Source: JBBRHQ01 sp963815645 | GTDB taxonomy: Bacteria; Actinomycetota; Thermoleophilia; Solirubrobacterales; 70-9 | Length of the DNA: 64,000 nt | Direction: 5' to 3' | NCBI GenBank assembly: GCA_963815645.1 | Contig: CAWFHL010000001.1 | Coordinates: 1,860,001-1,924,000, forward strand | Shown here: piece by piece, positions 1 through 7,517 of the stretch | Layout of the letters: each line of letters starts with the position of its first letter | How positions within the stretch are numbered: position 1 is the stretch's first letter | The notes under the pieces: generated by a model | Seen by the model: only the letters and a program-made list of their open reading frames with translations | What the model was told of the DNA's origin: nothing | The model's database searches: none | Position numbers and translations under genes: made by a program

Positions 1-152
1 CTAGCGCCGTGGTCAGGCCGAACTCGGCAACCGGCGGGCCCGATGCTGCCTTTCACCCACAGAATCCATCGATTCGCGGAGAAGTCTGGACTTTCTGAAG
101 GATTTGCTGCCCAGGAGTTGAACTCGGCGGGCCGGCTGACGATAGATCGACG

Positions 153-1892
153 ATGAGCTCACCGGCGCAAGCGACGCAGCCTGGGGCCCTGCCCGCAGGG
201 CTCACCCCTCCGAGCGGCCGCACATCGACCGAGAACGCCCGCATCGGTGACATCGTCGTCGCGCTGGGATTCACCGACCGGGAAACGGTGGAGCGTGCCG
301 TGGTCGAAGCGCGGGAGAGCCGGCGCCGACTTGGGGAGGTCCTAGTCGGGGCGGGCGCGGTCACGTCCGAGCAGCTCGCCCGCTCGCTCGCCGAGCGAAA
401 CGCCCTGCCCTTTGTCGACCTCGAGACCTTCGAGGTCGATCGGGGAGCGGCGAGCCTGATTAGCGCGGCCGAGGCCAGCCGCTATCAGGCGATCCCGATC
501 TGCTTCCTCGCGGAGGAGACTCTGCTGATCGCGACGTCCAACCCGGCGAACCTGGTCGGCATCGACGACATCCGGATCATCACCGGCTACAACTGCCGGC
601 TTGCGATGAGTTCTCCAGAGAGCGTCAAAGCGCTGATTGACCAGGTCGGAAGACTCTCCGACCCACTTCACGAGGTCAAGCCAAACTCCGAGCCCGAGCA
701 GTCGAAGGTGATCGAGCTGCGCGAGTCCGCCGAACAGGAACCGGTCGTCAAGATGGTAAACGCGGTGATCGCCGAAGCGGTCGGGCGCGGCGCGTCCGAC
801 ATCCACTTCGACCCGCGCGACGGCGACATGCGGGTCCGGCAGCGGATCGACGGGCTCGTTTCCGATCTGAGCACCGTCCCGGCCGGCCTTGTCCCCGGGC
901 TCGTCTCCAGGATCAAGATCATGGCCGAGCTGAACATCGCGGAACGACGTCTTCCTCAGGACGGTCGCATCGGCCTGACGCTCGACGGGCGCTACGTCGA
1001 CCTGCGCGTCTCGACCCTGCCGATAATGCGAGGAGAGTCGGTCGTGCTCCGAATCCTCGACAAGGACCGGGGCGTCATCGACCTCGATCATCTTGGTATT
1101 GGTAACGACGAGCGCGCCCGGCTGGAGCACGCGATCAACCAGGTGCACGGTGCGATCCTCGTCACCGGGCCGACGGGCGCTGGCAAGACGACTACCCTCT
1201 ACGCCACTCTCAGCGAGGTCAACACGCCGGAGCGCACGGTGATCGCGATCGAAGACCCGGTCGAGTACGAGCTCGACGGCGTCAAGCAGGTCCAGGTCAA
1301 TTCTACGGCCGGATTGACCTTCGCCTCGGGGCTGCGATCGATGATCCGCTCAGACCCCGACGTGATCATGGTCGGCGAGATCCGCGACCGGGAGACCGCG
1401 CAGATCGCGATCGAATCCGCGCTCACAGGGCACCTTGTCTTCACCACCCTTCACACAAGCGGCGCCCCGCTGGCGCCTGCGCGGCTGATCGAGATGGGGA
1501 TCGAGCCGTTCCTGGTCGCCTCCGGCATTCAGTGCGTCGTCGCCCAGGGGCTCGCCCGCCGCCTTTGCGAGGAGTGCAGGACCCCGGTGCACATCACTGC
1601 CACTGAGCTCGAGCAGAGCGGCCTCGGCTTCTACGGTGCCGACATCGACGCCTACGAGCCGGTGGGCTGCCTCCGCTGCCGCCGTACCGGTTACGACGGC
1701 CGCATCGGTATCTATGAGGTGATGACGGTCAACGACGAGATCCGATCGCTGATCCTCAAGCGGGGCTCCTCCACCGAGATCGCCACCGCAGCGAGGCAGG
1801 CAGGCATGCGGAGCCTCACCGAGGACGGCCTTGAGAAGGTCCGCGACGGGGTCACCTCGGTGCCCGAGCTCCTGCGCGTCTTCGGGGGTTAG
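153..1892 (+). CDS. pilB: Type IV pilus / type II secretion assembly ATPase (PilB/GspE)
   Basis: Cytoplasmic hexameric ATPase that powers polymerisation of pilins at the inner membrane. The first ~175 residues match an MshEN-type N-terminal domain. The core ATPase follows, with Walker A GPTGAGKT at residues 339-346, an Asp/His-box region, a Walker B region containing DVIMVGEIRD near 403-413, and a zinc tetracysteine (CEEC ... CLRC) around 470-515. The length, 579 aa, is normal and the frame is unbroken. There is no ribosome binding site; an A/T-containing stretch (GATAGAT, 141-147) lies just before the ATG, so the mRNA may be leaderless. No other pilus gene is in the window, so partners (PilC, pilins) must lie upstream. 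Family assignment is secure; pilus versus secretion role is inferred. Confidence 0.93.
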   Translation: MSSPAQATQPGALPAGLTPPSGRTSTENARIGDIVVALGFTDRETVERAVVEARESRRRLGEVLVGAGAVTSEQLARSLAERNALPFVDLETFEVDRGAASLISAAEASRYQAIPICFLAEETLLIATSNPANLVGIDDIRIITGYNCRLAMSSPESVKALIDQVGRLSDPLHEVKPNSEPEQSKVIELRESAEQEPVVKMVNAVIAEAVGRGASDIHFDPRDGDMRVRQRIDGLVSDLSTVPAGLVPGLVSRIKIMAELNIAERRLPQDGRIGLTLDGRYVDLRVSTLPIMRGESVVLRILDKDRGVIDLDHLGIGNDERARLEHAINQVHGAILVTGPTGAGKTTTLYATLSEVNTPERTVIAIEDPVEYELDGVKQVQVNSTAGLTFASGLRSMIRSDPDVIMVGEIRDRETAQIAIESALTGHLVFTTLHTSGAPLAPARLIEMGIEPFLVASGIQCVVAQGLARRLCEECRTPVHITATELEQSGLGFYGADIDAYEPVGCLRCRRTGYDGRIGIYEVMTVNDEIRSLILKRGSSTEIATAARQAGMRSLTEDGLEKVRDGVTSVPELLRVFGG

Positions 1893-1980
1893 GCGCCGAC
1901 AGGCGAATGCTCAGGCGCTCGGAGGCAGGCCGAGCTGCTGGAGCATCGACGTCCAGATTCACGGTGGGCTCCCTCCGGGC

Positions 1981-2462
1981 TCAGTCTCCCTCGAAGCTGG
2001 TCAGGTCCTCTGCCTCGATTCCCTCGGCCTCGCAGTGGGCCTCGTAACGCTCCAGCGAGGTCTTCCAGTTCTCCCGAGCGATGATGTTGCCGCCGGGACC
2101 GTCGAGGAAGAGCAGCTCTCCGACGATCACGAAGAAGACCTCGGCGTCCTCGTCTCCAACGCTTTGGGGCGTGTGCGATGAGGCGGCGGTTTCGTAGACC
2201 GTGTCGCCGGCCTCCGAGACCCAGTCGTGCTCGAGGTAGCGCCAGGCTCCCTTCATCGTGTGTCCGATGACGGTTCCGGTGTGGTAGTGGGTCGGAAGCT
2301 GCACCTCGGGGGGAACTTCATCGAAACGACGATCTCCCCGTGGATCGGGTCGATCTTGAAGTACTTGAGGAAGACCTCGTCGCTGTAGGGCGTGAACGGC
2401 ACCCATGGCAGCGAGTCCGCCTTGACGTTGGCGGTGACGATCTCCTTGTGAGCAACGCCCAT
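1981..2462 (-). CDS. Cupin-domain protein, 2,4'-dihydroxyacetophenone dioxygenase-like (frameshifted)
   Basis: Small single-cupin protein of about 160 aa. The metal-site signature is visible as HYHTGTVIGHTMKGAW (His-x-His plus a following Glu/His region) and a later AASSHTPQS stretch with another histidine. Similar proteins are annotated as DHAP dioxygenase-like or anti-sigma ChrR-like cupins, so the substrate is unknown. The ATG at 2462 is preceded by GAGGAGAGG. The reading frame breaks at a run of six G at 2308-2313; seven G would restore Met-Lys-Phe-Pro-Pro-Glu and join the two halves exactly. This is the clearest homopolymer-deletion error in the window. Confidence 0.75.
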
Positions 2463-2603
2463 CTGCCTCTCCTCGATCCGTGGTCGCACCTCGTGCAACC
2501 GTTGGCTGCAGACTATGCGGCCGCAGCGTGGGGGACCAGCTCGGCGCGATCGCAATTTCGGCGGCGGCGGCCGGCTTCAGGCCGACCGCCGCACCCCAAC
2601 CGC

Positions 2604-2996
2604 TCAGCTGTCCCAGCGCGCGGTCAGCTGATAAATGATCGTCACGTCGAGGAGGATGATCAGGAAGGCCCAGAGCGGTGCCGCCGGGAACCAGACGATC
2701 TGGGTGATCGCGTTGATGGTGACGAAGAAGACCGCCGCCCAGCGGGCGCCGGAGCTGCCTGCAAACAGGCCGAGCCCGGTTAGCGCCATGATCGATCCGA
2801 GAATCAGGTGAACCCAACCCCAGGTCGTGATGTCCGCGAGGATCGCTCCGTGGCCGCCGACGACGACGATCTGATCGTTGAGGATCGCCGCCAGTCCCCA
2901 TAGGGCGTCGAGCGATCCGACCATGAAAAGCACGACTCCGGCGAATACCGTCCAACCCGTCGGCTGCCGGTCGGATGCGGTTCTGGCTGCCTCCAT
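2604..2996 (-). CDS. DUF7144 family integral membrane protein
   Basis: A 130-aa protein with four predicted membrane helices (around residues 15-37, 55-75, 80-100 and 103-122), rich in Trp and Gly, with the layout of the actinobacterial DUF7144 family. The function of the family is unknown. The start is supported by AAGGGGGG directly upstream of the ATG at 2996. It lies about 140 bases upstream of the cupin gene on the same strand and could be co-transcribed with it. Confidence 0.75.
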   Translation of the reverse strand: MEAARTASDRQPTGWTVFAGVVLFMVGSLDALWGLAAILNDQIVVVGGHGAILADITTWGWVHLILGSIMALTGLGLFAGSSGARWAAVFFVTINAITQIVWFPAAPLWAFLIILLDVTIIYQLTARWDS

Positions 2997-3078
2997 GATT
3001 CCCCCCTTTTGTTGGTGCAGAACGGCGCTCAGCGTAAACGGGCGATCGGTCTGATCAGCGGGCCACTTCGGCCTGCCT

Positions 3079-4062
3079 CTAAGCCGCCTCGACTCCGACC
3101 ACGAAGTCGATCTCGGGGTCGAGGATCTGCTCGATCAGCTCCTCGTCGGGGGTGACGCCCATCTCCCGGCAGCGGTTGCGGTAGTGGCGCACCTTCTGGT
3201 CCTGGTATTTCTGGATCTCCAGCCCGGGCACGGCCTTCTGGTACTCGACCAGTCCGACGACGTTTCCGCGGTAGGCGTCGAAGACCTCGTGGACGATCGC
3301 CTCGTATTCAGGGTTCTTCTCGATCAGTGTCCGGCAGGTGCCGGTGCCGAAAGTGATGTGGCGACCCTCGTCGAGGAGGATCAGGCGGAAGCCCTCGCGC
3401 AGGGTCGGGAAGGCGTCCCAGAGCAAGGTGGTGTCGATCACGATCTCGTAGGAGGGCATCGTCAGCACTCCCTCGACGAAGGCGTTGTAGGCGGCGGAGA
3501 AACGCACGAAGGCGCGCTCGGTCTCCTCCTCGCTCCCGTCCATGGCCGCCCCCAGCAAGTCCCGGCCGTATTTCGGCAGCGCCTCGTGGAGGACGTCGCG
3601 GACCTCGAAGCGCCCGCTCGGATCGACCGTCTTACCGCGCACCAGGAAGTGCCTGGCGACCTCTTCCGGCTCGAGGATCCCGACCACCTCGCTGTGCCAG
3701 CGCATGAAGAACTCGGCGTGCTTGGCCTCCTCCATCAGGAAGGTCGAGAGGTAGGTGACCCAGTCAAAGCGGCCGAGCGCGTGCGAGGCGGCGATCATCG
3801 GCACCAGCTCGTCGGTCACGGCCTGCTCTCCGGCCAGGAAGCGCACCGTCACTCCCAGCAACCCGCGCTGCTGCTCCGGGGTGATCCGCTTCCAGTCCTC
3901 CGCGTCTGGGGCGAAGTCGAGGTCGTCGACGCTCCAGACCCTGTTGATGGCGAACTTGTACTTCCGGTAGACGGGGCCCTTGATCATCTCCCGGGTGAAG
4001 TGGAACCGGCGGACCACGTCCGGGTCCGGGAAGCGGTTCTCGGCGGCGGGCCGCTCGGGCAT
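3079..4062 (-). CDS. R2-like ligand-binding oxidase (R2lox, Mn/Fe carboxylate protein)
   Basis: A 327-aa ferritin-fold oxidase related to ribonucleotide reductase R2 (M. tuberculosis Rv0233 type). All six metal ligands of the family are visible: E79, E112, H115, E197, E232 and H235, in FLAGE, EEAKH, FVEG and DEGRH motifs. The residues that form the family's Val-Tyr ether crosslink are also at the expected spacing: V82 (three after the first Glu) and Y192 (five before E197). R2lox proteins use an Mn/Fe site and bind a fatty-acid-like ligand; the physiological substrate is unknown. It starts at ATG 4062, or GTG 4065, within GGAGGAGAGGTGATG, overlapping the stop of the DUF1059 gene, so the two are translationally coupled. 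Confidence 0.9.
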   Translation of the reverse strand: MPERPAAENRFPDPDVVRRFHFTREMIKGPVYRKYKFAINRVWSVDDLDFAPDAEDWKRITPEQQRGLLGVTVRFLAGEQAVTDELVPMIAASHALGRFDWVTYLSTFLMEEAKHAEFFMRWHSEVVGILEPEEVARHFLVRGKTVDPSGRFEVRDVLHEALPKYGRDLLGAAMDGSEEETERAFVRFSAAYNAFVEGVLTMPSYEIVIDTTLLWDAFPTLREGFRLILLDEGRHITFGTGTCRTLIEKNPEYEAIVHEVFDAYRGNVVGLVEYQKAVPGLEIQKYQDQKVRHYRNRCREMGVTPDEELIEQILDPEIDFVVGVEAA

Positions 4063-4235
4063 CACCTCTCCTCCTCGCCGGTCTCGGTCGACATGTCGAC
4101 GATCACGTCTTCGAGCTCAAAGGAGCCATGCTTCTCCGACATGTGGCGCTGCACCGCCTCGACCAGCGACTGCTCGTCTTCGGCCACGATCACCTCACCG
4201 CAGCCCGCGTCAAGGCACTCGTAGCTGCGGGCCAT
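4062..4235 (-). CDS. DUF1059 domain small protein
   Basis: A 57-aa protein beginning MARSYECLDAGC, with two N-terminal cysteines (C7, C12) and a central helix containing HMSEKH, typical of DUF1059 proteins. Their role is unknown. The stop codon shares one base with the ATG of the R2lox gene (TGATG), so this is the first gene of a two-gene operon. It ends in an acidic GEEER tail whose codons also supply the ribosome binding site of the next gene. Confidence 0.8.
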   Translation of the reverse strand: MARSYECLDAGCGEVIVAEDEQSLVEAVQRHMSEKHGSFELEDVIVDMSTETGEEER

Positions 4236-4294
4236 GCTGCTCTCAGCTTAGTCGGCGCACATAGCTCCCTGGCCGGTTAGGGTTGTAGCCGGCA

Positions 4295-5341
4295 ATGGCG
4301 GAGGATCGCGGGTCGACGGTTCTGGTCACGGGGGGCTCAGGCTTCCTCGGCGGCTGGTGCGTGATCGAGCTGCTTCGCCGCGGCTACGCCGTGAGGACGA
4401 CGGTGCGAAGCCTCTCCCGGGAGCCCGAGGTGAGAGCAACCGTCGGCTCCGAGGTCGACCCCGGCGACCGGCTGTCGGTGCTCGCCGCAGACCTCACCCG
4501 AGACGATGGCTGGGCGGAGGCCGTCGAGGGATGCGAATACGTCCTGCACGTCGCCTCCCCGTTCCCGCCGAAGCAGCCGAAGGACCCTGACGAGCTGATC
4601 GTGCCGGCGCGCGAGGGGACGCTGCGGGTTCTGCGCGCCGGCCTCGATGCCGGGGCGAAGCGGGTCGTCGTCACCTCCTCGGTGGCGGCGATCAGGCTGA
4701 GCGATGAAGTCGCCGCCAGACCCCTGACCGAGGAGGACTGGACAGACCCCGATACCGGGGGGCTGACGCCCTACGTGCGTTCGAAGACGATCGCCGAGCA
4801 GGCGGCCTGGGACCTGGTCCGCGAGCGCGACGAGGAGGACCGCCTGGCCGTCGTCAATCCCGGGGCGATCGTCGGGCCGGTGCTGAACGATGACCTCTCC
4901 TACTCGCTGCAGGCGGTGCAACGGCTCTTGAACGGCATGCCCGGGATGCCGCGCCTCGGGTTCAGCCTGGTCGACGTCCGAGACGTCGCCGACCTGGAGA
5001 TCAGGGCGATGACCGCACCCGAAGCCGGAGGCGAGCGCTTCATCGCGACCACAAAGTTCATGTGGACGGCCGAGATCGGTGAGGTCCTCCGCGACCGGCT
5101 CGGCGACGCGGCCGCGAAGGTCCCCACCCGCAAGGTCCCCGACCTGCTGGTCAGGGCGATGGCGCTGTTCGATCCGGCGATTCGCTCGGTCGTTGGCGGG
5201 CTCGGCAAGCGAACCGAGCTGTCCTCGGAGAAGGCGAGGAGCAACCTCGGCTGGGCAACGCGCCCGATCGAGGACACGATCGCCGAGACCGGGGAGAGCC
5301 TGATCCGCCACGGAGCGGCTCCCGCCCCTACTCCCGCGTAG
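4295..5341 (+). CDS. NAD(P)-dependent epimerase/dehydratase, dihydroflavonol-reductase-like extended SDR
   Basis: A 348-aa extended short-chain dehydrogenase/reductase. It has the Rossmann nucleotide motif TGGSGFLGGW (residues ~11-20) and the catalytic Y-x3-K pair in TPYVRSKTIAE (about residue 167), with a Ser in the preceding VVTSSVAA. The overall pattern resembles actinobacterial aldehyde/dihydroflavonol reductases that reduce carbonyls with NADPH. The substrate is unknown. A TAGGGT hexamer lies 11 bases before the ATG and no ribosome binding site is present. It stands alone on the plus strand, divergent from the R2lox pair. Confidence 0.85.
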   Translation: MAEDRGSTVLVTGGSGFLGGWCVIELLRRGYAVRTTVRSLSREPEVRATVGSEVDPGDRLSVLAADLTRDDGWAEAVEGCEYVLHVASPFPPKQPKDPDELIVPAREGTLRVLRAGLDAGAKRVVVTSSVAAIRLSDEVAARPLTEEDWTDPDTGGLTPYVRSKTIAEQAAWDLVRERDEEDRLAVVNPGAIVGPVLNDDLSYSLQAVQRLLNGMPGMPRLGFSLVDVRDVADLEIRAMTAPEAGGERFIATTKFMWTAEIGEVLRDRLGDAAAKVPTRKVPDLLVRAMALFDPAIRSVVGGLGKRTELSSEKARSNLGWATRPIEDTIAETGESLIRHGAAPAPTPA

Positions 5342-5394
5342 TCGGTACCGAGGGTCGGCTACCCGCTTATTTACGTCGCCTTAATCGCGGACGG

Positions 5395-5400
5395 TAGGTT
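5395..5400 (+). promoter_or_regulatory. Leaderless -10 element (TAGGTT)
   Basis: The hexamer TAGGTT ends 7 bases before the GTG at 5408, and no ribosome binding site lies between. The predicted transcript start coincides with the start codon. Confidence 0.45.
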
Positions 5401-5407
5401 CGCGGGC

Positions 5408-5878
5408 GTGACCATCGATTCGGGGGTCCGACCAGCTCACTGCCGAGTGGCCGCCGCCTCACTTCTTCTGCTCGCTGGGCTGCTGCTGACGGCGGCGGTC
5501 GCCTTTGCTGCCAAACCCGCCAAGGGCAAGACCTACAGCGGGGAGATCAAGCGAAGCGCCACCGTCCACTTCCCGATCAGCTTCAAGGCCTCGCGTAGCG
5601 GCAAGCGGGTGAGCGGGTTCAGCTTTCCCTCGAGCTACCCCGTCTACTGCCAGGGGGGAGGCTTCGGCGCTCCGCAGTCGAGGAGCGCGAGAATCTCGCG
5701 CAGGGGAACATTCGAGGTGAAGCTGCCGATCGTCTTCACCCCCACCCATCAGCGTCAGGGATTTGTCAGGGTGAGCGGGCGGTTCCTTCGCCACAAACGC
5801 GAGAAGGGCGAGATAACGACCCACTTCGACAAATCGCCGAGCTGCAACGGGGCAGCGCACTACTCGGCCCACGCATAG
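5408..5878 (+). CDS. Small exported protein of unknown function
   Basis: A 156-aa protein with an N-terminal hydrophobic segment (residues ~15-34, rich in Leu/Ala) ending AFAAK, so probably a secreted or surface protein. The rest is basic (many Lys/Arg) and contains Ser/Gly-rich strands. I recognise no domain. The GTG start is set by the TAGGTT -10 element 7 bases upstream. The next gene encodes another small exported protein of similar style. Confidence 0.65.
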   Translation: MTIDSGVRPAHCRVAAASLLLLAGLLLTAAVAFAAKPAKGKTYSGEIKRSATVHFPISFKASRSGKRVSGFSFPSSYPVYCQGGGFGAPQSRSARISRRGTFEVKLPIVFTPTHQRQGFVRVSGRFLRHKREKGEITTHFDKSPSCNGAAHYSAHA

Positions 5879-5970
5879 GAGCCGGGCCGGATCCCTGGGC
5901 TCCTGAGGGCGGCCGGGCGCCGCCGACGCCCCGCTAGACTGCCCGGCTAGCAGCGTCGAGAGGGGGACTC

Positions 5971-6402
5971 ATGGAGCACCGTAGCTGTCCGGCAGGGAAC
6001 CGCCTTCCGCTTCGACTGACAATGGGGGGCTGCGCCACGATCCTGGCGGCGGTGCTTGCGCTGGGCGTGCTGGTCCCGGCCGGGGCTCCGGCCCGCAGCG
6101 CCAAGCCGAAGCCCTACACGGTCTACGTCGCCTGCGGGCTGAGCGCAAATGCCCCGCCCGCGCACAGCTGCGCGAAGGGCTCGAAGAAGGCCGCCTTCTT
6201 CCGCAGCAACCTGGCCGACGTGCGCTACAGGATCTGCGTCCGGTTCCCGACCGGGGTGCGCCAGTGCGCCGTTGATCAGCCCGGAACCAAGGGGGCACTC
6301 CATTACAACGAAATACACAGCAAGCTCCCCGGCATCCACAAGGTGACCTGGGTCGTAAAAGGGAAGCAGGTCGGGGTGCGGTACCTCCGGGTCCGTCGCT
6401 GA
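5971..6402 (+). CDS. Small exported Cys-containing protein of unknown function
   Basis: A 143-aa protein with a signal-peptide-like segment (residues ~20-45, ending in an Ala-rich ARS) and four cysteines in the mature part (ACGL, HSCAK, RICV, RQCAV). This suggests a small disulfide-stabilised extracellular domain. It has a conventional start: GAGAGGGGG lies just upstream of the ATG, and TAGACT at 5935-5940 is a plausible -10 box for a short leader. No family recognised. Confidence 0.65.
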   Translation: MEHRSCPAGNRLPLRLTMGGCATILAAVLALGVLVPAGAPARSAKPKPYTVYVACGLSANAPPAHSCAKGSKKAAFFRSNLADVRYRICVRFPTGVRQCAVDQPGTKGALHYNEIHSKLPGIHKVTWVVKGKQVGVRYLRVRR

Positions 6403-6454
6403 CGATCGCCTCGCGATCGGCCCGCCGGTCTTCCGCCGGCAGACGGCCGATTGC

Positions 6455-6460
6455 TAACTT
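6455..6460 (+). promoter_or_regulatory. Leaderless -10 element (TAACTT)
   Basis: TAACTT ends 8 bases before the ATG at 6469. This favours 6469 over the in-frame TTG at 6451 as the start. Confidence 0.4.
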
Positions 6461-6468
6461 CGATTCGG

Positions 6469-7488
6469 ATGGCAAGCCTGCATCTGATCGCTTCCGGATC
6501 CGGCACCGAGCATCCGCCCGGCGACAATCCCGAACCCCCCTTGCCGGACGCCGAGGCCCTCGATGCCTACTCTAGGACCGTATCCGAGGTCGCCGAGCAG
6601 CTCGGTCCCTCGGTCGCCCATGTGACCGTCACCCGTCGCGCCCGCCGCGGGTCGCGGCAGGCGGGCGCCGGCAGCGCCGTCGCAATCAGCTCGGACGGGT
6701 TCCTGCTGAGCGCCGCCCACGTAACCGCCGAGGGCGACGGGCGGGGTCATGTCGCCTTCCCCGACGGGGGTGAGACCGGGATCGAGGTGGTCGGCGCCGA
6801 CTCGCTCTCCGATCTCGCCGTGCTCCGCGCAGAGAGCCGGGACCTGTTCCCGGCTCCGCTCGGCGATGCGGAAGGGCTCCGGGTCGGCCAGCTCGTCGTC
6901 GCAATCGGCAGCCCGCTGGGTTTCAGCGGATCGGTGACCGCCGGGGTCGTCTCGGGGCTCGGCCGCTCTCTGCCCACACGCTCGAGAACCGCGACACGGT
7001 TGGTAGAGAACGTGATCCAGACCGACGCCGCCCTCAACCCCGGAAACTCCGGCGGGGCACTGGCCGATGGGCTCGGCCGCGTCGTGGGAGTTAACACCGC
7101 GGTCGCAGGGGTCGGATTGGGGCTCGCGGTCCCGATCAACGCGACGACCAGGCGGATCGTCTCCGATCTGATGCGCGAGGGCCGGGTTCGCCGCGCATAC
7201 ATCGGTGTGACCGGCGGCTCTCGCCCCCTGCCTCCGAAGCAGGCCGCCGCGGTGGGTCGCCAGAGCGCCGTCGAGGTGGTCGAGGTGGTCGAGGGCAGCC
7301 CGGCCGCCCGCGCCGGTCTGCGGGCCGGGGACCTGATCACCGAGGCGGACGGCGAGGCGGTCCGCGACGTCGGCGATCTGCAGCGACTGATGACCGGGCA
7401 GCGGATCGGCCGGGCCGTGACCCTGCGGATCGACCGCCGGGGCCGGTTGGAGCGGGTCGAGATCGTCCCCAGCGAGCTCGAGGACTAG
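6469..7488 (+). CDS. HtrA/DegP-like trypsin-fold serine protease with PDZ domain
   Basis: A 339-aa protease. The catalytic triad is visible: H84 (SAAHV), D115 (SDLAVL) and S194 (GNSGG). A C-terminal PDZ domain spans about residues 240-335, with a GSPAARAGLRAGDLI signature. HtrA enzymes degrade or refold damaged proteins, usually outside the membrane. This one has neither a signal peptide nor a transmembrane anchor at the chosen start, so it is predicted to be cytoplasmic unless the start is wrong. The 60-residue N-terminal stretch before the protease domain is Pro/Asp-rich. Confidence 0.88.
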   Translation: MASLHLIASGSGTEHPPGDNPEPPLPDAEALDAYSRTVSEVAEQLGPSVAHVTVTRRARRGSRQAGAGSAVAISSDGFLLSAAHVTAEGDGRGHVAFPDGGETGIEVVGADSLSDLAVLRAESRDLFPAPLGDAEGLRVGQLVVAIGSPLGFSGSVTAGVVSGLGRSLPTRSRTATRLVENVIQTDAALNPGNSGGALADGLGRVVGVNTAVAGVGLGLAVPINATTRRIVSDLMREGRVRRAYIGVTGGSRPLPPKQAAAVGRQSAVEVVEVVEGSPAARAGLRAGDLITEADGEAVRDVGDLQRLMTGQRIGRAVTLRIDRRGRLERVEIVPSELED

Positions 7489-7517
7489 CCGACCTCCGCG
7501 GCGGGCCGGGAGCTGCG

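Noticed and set aside
1..152. Possible gene fragment at the left edge
   Set aside because: No frame with protein-like composition; treated as the upstream region of pilB.
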